NCBI GenBank assembly: GCA_964404235.1
Contig: CAYOJL010000115.1
Location: forward strand, 1-5,255
Direction of reading: 5' to 3'
DNA length: 5,255 bases
Source of the DNA: CACEUX01 sp964404235
GTDB lineage: Bacteria > Fidelibacterota > Marinisomatia > Marinisomatales > UBA1611
Below the pieces are notes generated by a model, which was not told where the DNA came from, did not search any database, and worked only from the letters and a program-made list of their open reading frames with translations. Shown piece by piece: positions 1 through 5,255 of the stretch (position 1 is its first letter; every line of letters starts with the position of its first letter). The translations under genes were made by a program, and so were the position numbers.

Positions 1-1
1 G

Positions 2-97
2 CATGTTCTTCAATCGTTCACTTCTCCACGAAATGAATATAAGTCCATAAGTTGCATGTACATCTGCTGATGCTGGTTCACCTGATAAAAAACTCAT
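2..97 (-). pseudogene. Displaced C-terminal remnant of the Popeye-like CNBD domain
   Basis: On the minus strand from 97 down to the window edge, a different frame from the gene above is open for 32 codons. It reads MSFLSGEPASADVHA and then ISWRSERLKNM. The first part is the characteristic turn of a cyclic-nucleotide-binding fold (usually preceded by GE, as in GEMSFLxGEPASAxV). The WRSERL segment matches the W-x-R-E-R-L helix that follows in Popeye-type domains. It is therefore the same gene, out of frame with its front part and lacking roughly 40 residues of the middle strands. The cassette reads PASA where canonical cAMP-binding domains have PRxA, so the arginine that contacts the cyclic phosphate is absent. 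Classical cAMP binding is thus not expected even from an intact copy. The gene continues beyond the window, so its true end is not visible. Confidence 0.6.
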
Positions 98-431
98 CTT
101 TCACAGATCTTATTGTTCCCATATTCCAGAAGTAAAGAAATTCTCGTGTGGTTAAATTGCTGAATATCCCATCATAAAGATCTCTTATCTCATCTGGTAT
201 TATTTTGGGTCTTCTCTCTAATATTATTTTTATAATGTTATAGCTATTTACTATTACAAAGATTGCTGTCCAAAAAGCAGCGGACTGATTATCAGCATAA
301 TAATAGTGATAAGTAAATAGAGATATCTGTGCAGCCGTAAGAGTGACCCTAAGCCATAAGACCTCTCTTATTGCTAATGCTATAAATGTTAACGCATAGC
401 CTAGATTTAATATGATAACTGATTGATCCAT
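78..431 (-). CDS. Popeye-like membrane protein, N-terminal part (frame ends early)
   Basis: The 117 readable residues start with three hydrophobic helices (about residues 5-21, 28-46 and 50-70). A charged ILERRP motif follows (residues 70-75), then the start of a cyclic-nucleotide-binding-like domain: LYDGIFSNLTTREFLYFW (85-102) is the usual entry helix, and VKDEFFIR (110-117) resembles the first strand, which normally continues as xEGE. This order matches bacterial relatives of the eukaryotic Popeye-domain proteins, which are membrane proteins with a cytoplasmic CNBD-like fold. The TGA at 78-80 stops the protein at this first strand, far short of a full domain. The following minus-strand DNA encodes the domain's end in another frame, so this is probably the front of a disrupted gene. 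The start at 431 is the first Met before the first helix; no clear ribosome binding site precedes it. The family call is good from the helix pattern and motifs. Whether any product folds or works is doubtful. Confidence 0.72.
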   Translation of the reverse strand: MDQSVIILNLGYALTFIALAIREVLWLRVTLTAAQISLFTYHYYYADNQSAAFWTAIFVIVNSYNIIKIILERRPKIIPDEIRDLYDGIFSNLTTREFLYFWNMGTIRSVKDEFFIR

Positions 432-442
432 GATATTTGATC

Positions 443-482
443 ATTATAGTGATTAATGATTATAATGCATTATTTAAATAAT
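443..482. promoter_or_regulatory. AT-rich divergent control region with two overlapping palindromes
   Basis: Between the leftward membrane-protein gene and the rightward operon lie two perfect palindromes: ATAATGCATTAT at 462-473 and ATTATTTAAATAAT at 469-482. They share five bases. Minus-strand TATAAT hexamers are readable at 443-448 and 459-464, and could serve as -10 elements for the leftward gene, but neither has a convincing -35 at the usual distance. The first would leave a leader of only a few bases. Dyads in a divergent region are typical of regulator sites, but in DNA this AT-rich some palindromes arise by chance, so an operator is only a possibility. Confidence 0.3.
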
Positions 483-510
483 ATATTAAAAATAAAATTA
501 AAATACCATC

Positions 511-541
511 TTCACAGGTTTTTTGTTTATAAGATTATAAT
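511..541 (+). promoter_or_regulatory. Candidate sigma-70-type promoter for the rightward operon
   Basis: An exact TATAAT (536-541) is preceded by TTCACA (511-516), which matches the -35 consensus TTGACA at five of six positions. The spacer is 19 bases, slightly longer than the ideal 17. Transcription would begin near 548, giving a leader of about 20 bases before the ATG at 570. It is the best promoter-like match in the intergenic region in this orientation and lies where the first gene of the operon needs one. AT-richness makes TATAAT common here, so confidence is moderate to low. Confidence 0.38.
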
Positions 542-569
542 TAGACTTGTTTGGTCAAGATACTAGAGT

Positions 570-1433
570 ATGAAAGTTTTTAGAATTTTATTTATTATTT
601 TTTATTCCTGTACACAAGATACGGTTGAATTAGGAGATACTATTACACTAGACTGTGTGCGGACAGAACCTAGTGGCATTATCCCAGAAGATCTTTTTTA
701 TGTAGGTCCTATTTTATCTACAAATCTATATCCATATTTTACAAAAAAACTGGATGTATGTGGAATCACCCTAGTTGCTAGTGATGAAATTTCAGATTCA
801 TTTATGGAAAATGTTGCTCTTGCTATAAGTGAAATGTTTATTGTGAATGAGGATACTGATACTCTACTTCAGAGATCATTGATTTCTAACCTTTATTTAT
901 ATAAAACGGTTATCCCTCTTTTTTATGGTGAGGATTGGAACATCGAGCGTGAATCCGGTATGCATGAATTAGGAGTGGAGTATAGTGTTTGTGATATTAT
1001 AATGGAAGGTGTTCCCTATCCAGTGATGGAAGTGATAGAGCATATTTTACATCACCTAACAGATATAGGTTTACATTATACATTTCCAAATGATTGGGGC
1101 CTTAAAAATACATCAAGACTATACAATGTAACCAAAGAAGCCATCTCTCTTGGTTATTATCATGTGACACAATACTCTGACATACTAGATGCAGGTATTA
1201 GAAACAGAGTTATTCTACAGGAATATGCTTACTGGATCATTTACACGGCTTGGAATTTGAGAGAAACTTATGGACCTCAACAGAGCGAATGGTCGATTCA
1301 TACCAGAGATCAATTATTATCAAAATTACCAAGCTCATATATGCTTTTTCAGGAAACTTTGCCATCTGTAATATCCTGCCCTAGTGATGAAACACTTAAT
1401 TTGTTTTTAGAACAATATAATATAATAAGATAG
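570..1433 (+). CDS. Probable lipoprotein of an uncharacterised family
   Basis: The 287-residue product begins MKVFRILFIIFYSC, a short basic and hydrophobic leader ending in a lipobox-like FYSC. Cys14 would be the lipidated residue, so the protein is probably anchored on the outer face of a membrane. No named function is recognised. The body recalls hypothetical secreted proteins that share a GITLVAS strand (65-71), an acidic NEDTD loop (93-97), an E-x-L-H-x-L-T-x-x-G-like segment (EHILHHLTDIG, 157-167), an aromatic QEYAYWIIYTAWNL helix (217-230) and an EWSIHT motif (240-245). The His-rich segment is not a standard HExxH zinc motif, so no protease is claimed. The start is chosen because it supplies the signal peptide; only a weak GAG lies upstream. 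It is first in the rightward operon, 14 bases before the cyclodeaminase gene, with which it is probably co-transcribed. A link to that enzyme is inferred only from position. Confidence 0.72.
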   Translation: MKVFRILFIIFYSCTQDTVELGDTITLDCVRTEPSGIIPEDLFYVGPILSTNLYPYFTKKLDVCGITLVASDEISDSFMENVALAISEMFIVNEDTDTLLQRSLISNLYLYKTVIPLFYGEDWNIERESGMHELGVEYSVCDIIMEGVPYPVMEVIEHILHHLTDIGLHYTFPNDWGLKNTSRLYNVTKEAISLGYYHVTQYSDILDAGIRNRVILQEYAYWIIYTAWNLRETYGPQQSEWSIHTRDQLLSKLPSSYMLFQETLPSVISCPSDETLNLFLEQYNIIR

Positions 1434-1447
1434 ATAAAATAGAGTAG

Positions 1448-2407
1448 ATGTATATATTAAATAAGGATACAATAAAGGGAATTTTAAAACAGTTAGATCT
1501 GGTACCAATGATAGAAAAAGGTTTTATTGCTTATTCTAAAGGAGAAAGTGTTGTACCACCAGTTGGTGAATTAACATTTGATGACCCACCAGGTGATGTT
1601 CATATTAAATATGGTTATATCATTGGAGAATCGTATTATGTTATAAAGATCGCATCAGGTTTTTGGGAGAATGAAAAATATGGAATTCCAAATGGACAAG
1701 GAATGATGCTTCTCTTTGAACAGAAAACAGGCCAACCTAGAGCAATTTTATTAGATGATGCATTGCTCACTGATATTCGTACTGCAATTGCAGGCCAAAT
1801 TTGTGCAAAAATACTTTCTAATAATATTTTGAGGATTGGAGTGTTAGGTACTGGCCTTCAGGCCAGATTACAGGTTGAATATCTATCTAAAATAACAGAT
1901 TGTAGACAAGTAATGGTTTGGGGTCGAAATATAAAAAAAATGAATCTATATAAAGAGGATATGAAAAATTTAGGATTTGAAGTAGTACTAAGTAATTCTG
2001 CTAAAGATATAGCCTCGGAGTGTAATCTGATTATTACTGCGACAGCCAGTAAAGAGCCCTTACTTTTTGAAAATGATATATTGAAAGGGACTCATATCAC
2101 TTCGATGGGTTCTGATACACCCGGTAAAAGGGAATTGGGACCCGGTATAATTAAATCAGCAGATCTGGTTGTAGCTGATAGTATCGATCAATGTCAAGAA
2201 AGAGGTGAGGTAGCAAATGCCTTAAAAGATGGTGATATTTCCAATGCTCATATTGTGGAATTGGGCGATGTATTATCAGGTAAGCAATTGGGAAGGGAGG
2301 ATGCTAAACAGATTACTATTGCAGATTTAACAGGTGTTGCAGTCCAAGATATTCAAATTGCAACTGCTGTTTTTAAAACCTATTTGGAGAATGAAAATGA
2401 AATTTGA
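1448..2407 (+). CDS. Ornithine cyclodeaminase/mu-crystallin family protein
   Basis: The 319 residues match the full length of this NAD(P)-dependent family. It includes ornithine cyclodeaminase, archaeal alanine dehydrogenase, ketimine reductase (mu-crystallin) and siderophore or opine-type imine enzymes. Visible signatures are Lys67 in YVIKIAS, Arg111 in LTDIRTAIAG (substrate carboxylate contact), the Rossmann loop GVLGTGLQA (131-139), and Asp223 within SDTPGKREL (222-230), equivalent to the catalytic Asp of Pseudomonas ornithine cyclodeaminase. All key residues are present, so the enzyme should be active. The same residues occur in cyclodeaminases and in imine reductases or dehydrogenases, so the substrate stays open. 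The enzyme is cytoplasmic. Its gene lies 14 bases after the lipoprotein gene and overlaps the aminotransferase gene by 11 bases, which suggests a shared pathway in which one enzyme makes or uses the keto or imino acid of the other. A weak AGAG (1441-1444) precedes the ATG. Confidence 0.88.
   Translation: MYILNKDTIKGILKQLDLVPMIEKGFIAYSKGESVVPPVGELTFDDPPGDVHIKYGYIIGESYYVIKIASGFWENEKYGIPNGQGMMLLFEQKTGQPRAILLDDALLTDIRTAIAGQICAKILSNNILRIGVLGTGLQARLQVEYLSKITDCRQVMVWGRNIKKMNLYKEDMKNLGFEVVLSNSAKDIASECNLIITATASKEPLLFENDILKGTHITSMGSDTPGKRELGPGIIKSADLVVADSIDQCQERGEVANALKDGDISNAHIVELGDVLSGKQLGREDAKQITIADLTGVAVQDIQIATAVFKTYLENENEI
2386..2390 (+). promoter_or_regulatory. Ribosome binding site that fixes the aminotransferase start
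   Basis: GGAGA, inside the end of the cyclodeaminase gene, ends six bases before the ATG at 2397. It directly abuts an ATG at 2391, which is too close to be used efficiently. This favours 2397 over 2391, and over the far-upstream ATG at 2334, which has no such site and would add residues unlike the family's start. Confidence 0.65.
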
Positions 2408-3506
2408 AGAATTTCAATTGGAGAGGAATCAGTCACTTTTTGAAAACGAGGTGGATTATAATTTGTCAGAAAGTGGTGTACACCCGCTTAAACTATCAGA
2501 GATATTGAATGGAGAAGAGCAGGCTCAAATTTTAGATACTGAACTTTTTTACGGATATACAAATGGTACCCCTAAACTTCGACAACGAATAGCTGATATA
2601 TATGGATCCGATTTTACAATTGATAATGTTTTGATTACGTCTGGCTCTGCCGAAGCCAATTTTCTTTCAGTTATGACGCAGTTAGAAAAAGGAGATGAAA
2701 TTGTATATATGGTCCCTAATTATTTACAGATATATCATTTGGCTAGGAGTTTTGGTATCGAGGTTAAGCATTTGCCAATTAGACAAGAATTAGGGTGGCA
2801 GTGGGATCTAGATGAATTAAAGAATTTGGTTTCAACTAATACCAAAATGATCGCGGTCTGCAATCCAAATAATCCAACAGGTGCGATAATGTCAGAGGAT
2901 GTCATGAATGGGGTCATTGAAATTGCTGAAGATCTTGATTGTTGGATTCTATCTGATGAAGTATATCGAGGTGCAGAATTGGATGGTAAGGAATGCCGCT
3001 CATTCGCAGGAGCAACTGATAAAACTATCGTAAATGCAGGCCTTTCAAAAGCATATAGTTTACCTGGTCTTCGATTGGGTTGGAGTGTTGGGTCAGAAAA
3101 TTATATAAAGAGAGCATGGTCATTTCATGATTTTACGGTTATTAATGTTGCTTATCTAAGTGATTGGGTAGCATCAAGAATCCTTACTCATGAGCGTAGG
3201 AGAAAGATTCTGGATCGTACAAAAAACCATTTAAACCATAATTTGGATATGCTTTTTAATTGGGGAAAGGATATTCCTCAACTTACCTTGTTACGTCCGC
3301 AGGCGGCAGCCATTGCGTTTGCAAAGATTAATTTACCGATTAGTTCAGAAGAATTTGTTTTTGACCTTCGGGATAACTTTAGCGTTCTTCTTACTGCAGG
3401 GAAATGGCATGGATTAGAGGGCTATATTCGTTTTGGTTATGGTACCCCCACAGACTATGTCAGAGAAGGTCTGCAAAGAATCAAAACATTTTTGAATTCG
3501 AAATAA
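2397..3506 (+). CDS. PLP-dependent class I/II aminotransferase
   Basis: From the chosen start the protein is 369 residues, normal for fold-type I aminotransferases. It carries the phosphate-loop SGSAEANF (82-89), CNPNNPTG with Asn159, SDEVYRG with Asp187 (pairs with the PLP ring nitrogen), GLSKAYS with Lys218 (Schiff-base lysine), PGLRLGW with Arg226, and YIRFGYG with Arg345 (binds the substrate carboxylate). The catalytic set is complete. The amino end (LERNQSLFEN, then YNLSESGVHPL) recalls a subgroup that includes capreomycidine-synthase-like proteins, but this does not define a substrate. A longer frame from 2334 is open, but its extra 21 residues are read out of frame from the cyclodeaminase coding DNA and lack homologous features. 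The 11-base overlap with the preceding gene, and a ribosome binding site inside it, indicate translational coupling. The two enzymes probably act in the same amino acid pathway; the reaction is unknown. Confidence 0.9.
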   Translation: MKFEEFQLERNQSLFENEVDYNLSESGVHPLKLSEILNGEEQAQILDTELFYGYTNGTPKLRQRIADIYGSDFTIDNVLITSGSAEANFLSVMTQLEKGDEIVYMVPNYLQIYHLARSFGIEVKHLPIRQELGWQWDLDELKNLVSTNTKMIAVCNPNNPTGAIMSEDVMNGVIEIAEDLDCWILSDEVYRGAELDGKECRSFAGATDKTIVNAGLSKAYSLPGLRLGWSVGSENYIKRAWSFHDFTVINVAYLSDWVASRILTHERRRKILDRTKNHLNHNLDMLFNWGKDIPQLTLLRPQAAAIAFAKINLPISSEEFVFDLRDNFSVLLTAGKWHGLEGYIRFGYGTPTDYVREGLQRIKTFLNSK

Positions 3507-3539
3507 ATATATATAGTATCAATTAATATTTCGACCGTA

Positions 3540-3577
3540 ACCTTATAGCCCATTAATTTTTAACATTAAAATAAGGT
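3540..3577 (+). promoter_or_regulatory. Inverted repeat overlapping the mutase ribosome binding site
   Basis: ACCTTAT (3540-3546) is perfectly complementary to ATAAGGT (3571-3577), with 24 bases between; the intervening TTAAT and ATTAA can also pair. The right arm contains AAGGT (3573-3577), the likely Shine-Dalgarno site six bases before the ATG at 3584, so the stem would hide it. There is no U-run after the stem, so it is not an intrinsic terminator. A seven-base stem with a long loop is weak, so regulation is only a suggestion. The rest of the 77-base gap holds an AT repeat and no convincing promoter. Confidence 0.3.
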
Positions 3578-3583
3578 CAATTC

Positions 3584-4954
3584 ATGTCTTTGATTAATCC
3601 CTATATTTTTAGGGAGTATGATATAAGAGGTAAAGTTTCAGAAGATTTTCCTGAGCATGTTGTCATCAAATTAGGTAAGGCTTTTGGAACTTTTGTAAAC
3701 CGCGCTGGAGGTTCAGAGCTAGCTATCAGTGGTGATATAAGGCTAACAACCCCAGAGCTTATTAATCAATTTAAGGCTGGAGTTCTTACAACTGGTGTAG
3801 ATGTTATCAATCTTGGTATTCTGCCTACACCCGTAAATTATTTTTCTATGTTTCATTTAGGTGTTTTTGGTGCAGTTCAAATAACGGGGAGCCATAACCC
3901 ACCTGAATTCAATGGGTTTAAAATGTCAGTTAATAAAAAACCTGTTTTTGGAGAAGATATTCAGACATTATATAAACTGATTGATAAAAAAGACTTCGAT
4001 GAGGGAGAAGGTACAGAAGCACGATATAAAATTTTGGATGAATATAATAAGATGATAAAGGATAAGATTACTATTGAGAAACCCATGAAAGTTGTAATGG
4101 ATTGTGGTAATGCAGCCGCGGCTATTAATGCACCAGAAGTTTTTAGTTCTTTAGATATTGAATTAAAAGAATTATTCTGTGAACCAGATGGTACATTCCC
4201 GAATCATCATCCTGATCCAACAGTTGAAGAGAACCTTGAAGATTTAATCAATGAAATGAAAACAGGAAAATATGATGTTGGATTAGCTTTTGATGGAGAT
4301 GCAGATCGTGTTGGGGTAGTAGATGAAAAAGGAAAAATTGTATGGGCAGATCAACTGATGGCCATATTCCTACCTGAAATAATACAAGAAGGAGAAACTA
4401 TTCTATTTGATGTGAAGTGTTCACAAGCCTTAGAAGATATGATTAATCGTTACAATGGAAAGCCATTAATGTGGAAAACCGGTCATTCATTGATTAAACA
4501 AAAAATGGTAGAATTAGGATGCAAGTTTGGTGGTGAGATGAGTGGCCATATATTCTTCGCTGATGATTATTATGGTTATGATGATGCTCTTTATGTTGCT
4601 GCAAGATTAGTTCAGCTCTTATCTCGCACAGATAGAACATTATCAGAATTAAAGGCTGAGATTCCAGTTTATTTTTCCACTCCTGAAATGAGAATGGAGG
4701 CAAATAATGATAAAGAAAAATTTCTTATTGCGGAAAAAGCTGTTGAATTTTTTTCAGAACATTATGATTGTATTACTGTGGATGGTGTGAGAATTAAGTT
4801 TGGTGATGGTTGGGGCTTGGTTCGTTCATCAAATACCCAGCCAGTTATAGTTTGCAGATTTGAAGCAAATTCTCCTGATAGGCGGGATGAGATTATGGAT
4901 ATTGTGTTAACAAAGCTAGGTGAATTTGGTGAATTAAGGCTTGGCGGACATTAA
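3584..4954 (+). CDS. manB: Phosphomannomutase/phosphoglucomutase
   Basis: This is a cytoplasmic alpha-D-phosphohexomutase that interconverts the 6- and 1-phosphates of mannose and/or glucose, feeding GDP-mannose or UDP-/ADP-glucose for cell-surface polysaccharide. The 456 residues equal the usual length, and the four domains are in order. YDIRG (12-16) is followed by the phosphoserine loop TGSHNPP with Ser103, the metal loop DGDADR with Asp237, Asp239 and Asp241, the sugar-specificity loop GEMSGH (317-322), and the phosphate-binding loop RSSNTQP (414-420). GEMSGH is the form seen in dual phosphomannomutase/phosphoglucomutase enzymes such as Pseudomonas AlgC; sugar preference is not decided by it alone. 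One variation is SGDIR (49-53) where many members have GRDxR. AAGGT six bases before the ATG supports the start. Its stop codon overlaps the next gene's start by one base (TAATG), so the two are probably translated together. The symbol reflects the family; algC or pgm-type names would also fit. Confidence 0.93.
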   Translation: MSLINPYIFREYDIRGKVSEDFPEHVVIKLGKAFGTFVNRAGGSELAISGDIRLTTPELINQFKAGVLTTGVDVINLGILPTPVNYFSMFHLGVFGAVQITGSHNPPEFNGFKMSVNKKPVFGEDIQTLYKLIDKKDFDEGEGTEARYKILDEYNKMIKDKITIEKPMKVVMDCGNAAAAINAPEVFSSLDIELKELFCEPDGTFPNHHPDPTVEENLEDLINEMKTGKYDVGLAFDGDADRVGVVDEKGKIVWADQLMAIFLPEIIQEGETILFDVKCSQALEDMINRYNGKPLMWKTGHSLIKQKMVELGCKFGGEMSGHIFFADDYYGYDDALYVAARLVQLLSRTDRTLSELKAEIPVYFSTPEMRMEANNDKEKFLIAEKAVEFFSEHYDCITVDGVRIKFGDGWGLVRSSNTQPVIVCRFEANSPDRRDEIMDIVLTKLGEFGELRLGGH

Positions 4955-5255
4955 TGACCGAATTCCATAAGCTAATCAAATTCATTAGAAGTGAGGTAAA
5001 TAATAGTTTAAAAAACCTAAAAGTACCTGATAAACCCATCTACTTATATGATCCTATTCGTTACGCAATAAGCGCAAAAGGGAAAAGATTTAGACCTATT
5101 TTGGTTCATTTGACTGGTAGGGCAGGTCATATTGATCCAGACGTATTAATGAATATTTCCTTAGCTGTTGAGTTATTACACAACTTTACGCTAGTTCATG
5201 ATGATATAATGGATAATGATACCATTCGACATGGTAAGATGACAATACATGAGAA
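4954..5255 (+). CDS. Polyprenyl diphosphate synthase, N-terminal part (cut by window end)
   Basis: One hundred residues are visible before the window ends. The enzyme condenses isopentenyl diphosphate with an allylic diphosphate to make longer trans-prenyl diphosphates (farnesyl, geranylgeranyl or longer), precursors of quinones, carotenoids or carrier lipids. Seen are the GKRFRP motif (43-48), which binds isopentenyl diphosphate, and the first aspartate-rich motif DDIMD (83-87), followed by IRHG (91-94). The motif lacks the two-residue insertion of typical bacterial farnesyl diphosphate synthases (DDxxxxD). A phenylalanine (Phe78) lies five residues before the first Asp, as in archaeal-type geranylgeranyl synthases, so a C20 product is possible but unproven. 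The second DDxxD lies beyond the window. The ATG overlaps the mutase stop by one base. It could also be a longer-chain (octaprenyl-type) synthase; ispA or crtE naming is not justified. Confidence 0.88.
   Translation, partial: MTEFHKLIKFIRSEVNNSLKNLKVPDKPIYLYDPIRYAISAKGKRFRPILVHLTGRAGHIDPDVLMNISLAVELLHNFTLVHDDIMDNDTIRHGKMTIHE

Noticed and set aside
84..98. Programmed ribosomal frameshift at the T6 run of the Popeye-like gene
   Set aside because: Joining the frames here would still leave the domain without its middle strands, so a programmed shift does not explain the structure as well as a deletion does.
1027..1070. His-rich EHILHH segment as a zinc protease site
   Set aside because: It does not fit HExxH or another standard metalloprotease motif, and no third ligand is evident.
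2735..2917. Minus-strand open frame of 60 residues inside the aminotransferase gene
   Set aside because: It lies wholly opposite a well-supported gene, has no recognisable motif and no ribosome binding site; it is a shadow frame.
3507..3583. Possible terminator or promoter between aminotransferase and mutase
   Set aside because: No GC-rich hairpin with a T-run is present. The best -10-like TAAAAT (3567-3572) overlaps the Shine-Dalgarno region and lacks a -35.
4494..4703. Minus-strand open frame of 69 residues inside the mutase gene
   Set aside because: Its His/Asn-rich composition is the mirror of the Asp/Tyr codons of the mutase; no independent support.

Overview
The window is AT-rich, with low-GC codon choice (many TTA, ATA and AAA codons). 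It reads as a bacterial chromosome segment: five genes on the + strand, tightly packed, plus one gene pointing the other way at the left edge. The protein families and overall style recall uncultured marine bacteria of the Marinimicrobia/SAR406 type. That placement rests on remembered family resemblance only and is tentative.

Left edge (1-431, minus strand): a gene for a small three-helix membrane protein followed by a cyclic-nucleotide-binding-like (Popeye-type) domain. The reading frame stops early at 78-80. The next stretch of minus strand, in a different frame, encodes the end of the same domain. About 40 residues of the domain core are missing between the two pieces, so the gene looks broken by an internal deletion.

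Divergent intergenic region (432-569): very AT-rich, with two overlapping perfect palindromes and a plausible promoter for the rightward genes.

Centre (570-3506, plus strand): an apparent operon of three genes. The first encodes a probable lipoprotein of an uncharacterised family. The second encodes an ornithine cyclodeaminase/mu-crystallin family enzyme. The third encodes a PLP-dependent class I/II aminotransferase whose start lies inside the end of the second gene. The last two look translationally coupled and probably act on the same amino or imino acid; the substrate cannot be read from sequence.

Right (3584-5255, plus strand): a phosphomannomutase/phosphoglucomutase with all four catalytic signatures intact. 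Its stop codon overlaps by one base the start of a trans-type polyprenyl diphosphate synthase that runs off the window end. These two supply precursors for sugar nucleotides and for isoprenoid lipids.

No RNA genes, CRISPR arrays, insertion sequences or strong intrinsic terminators were seen. The most notable points are the broken Popeye-like gene, the cyclodeaminase-aminotransferase pair with its unknown lipoprotein, and an inverted repeat that could mask the ribosome binding site of the mutase gene.
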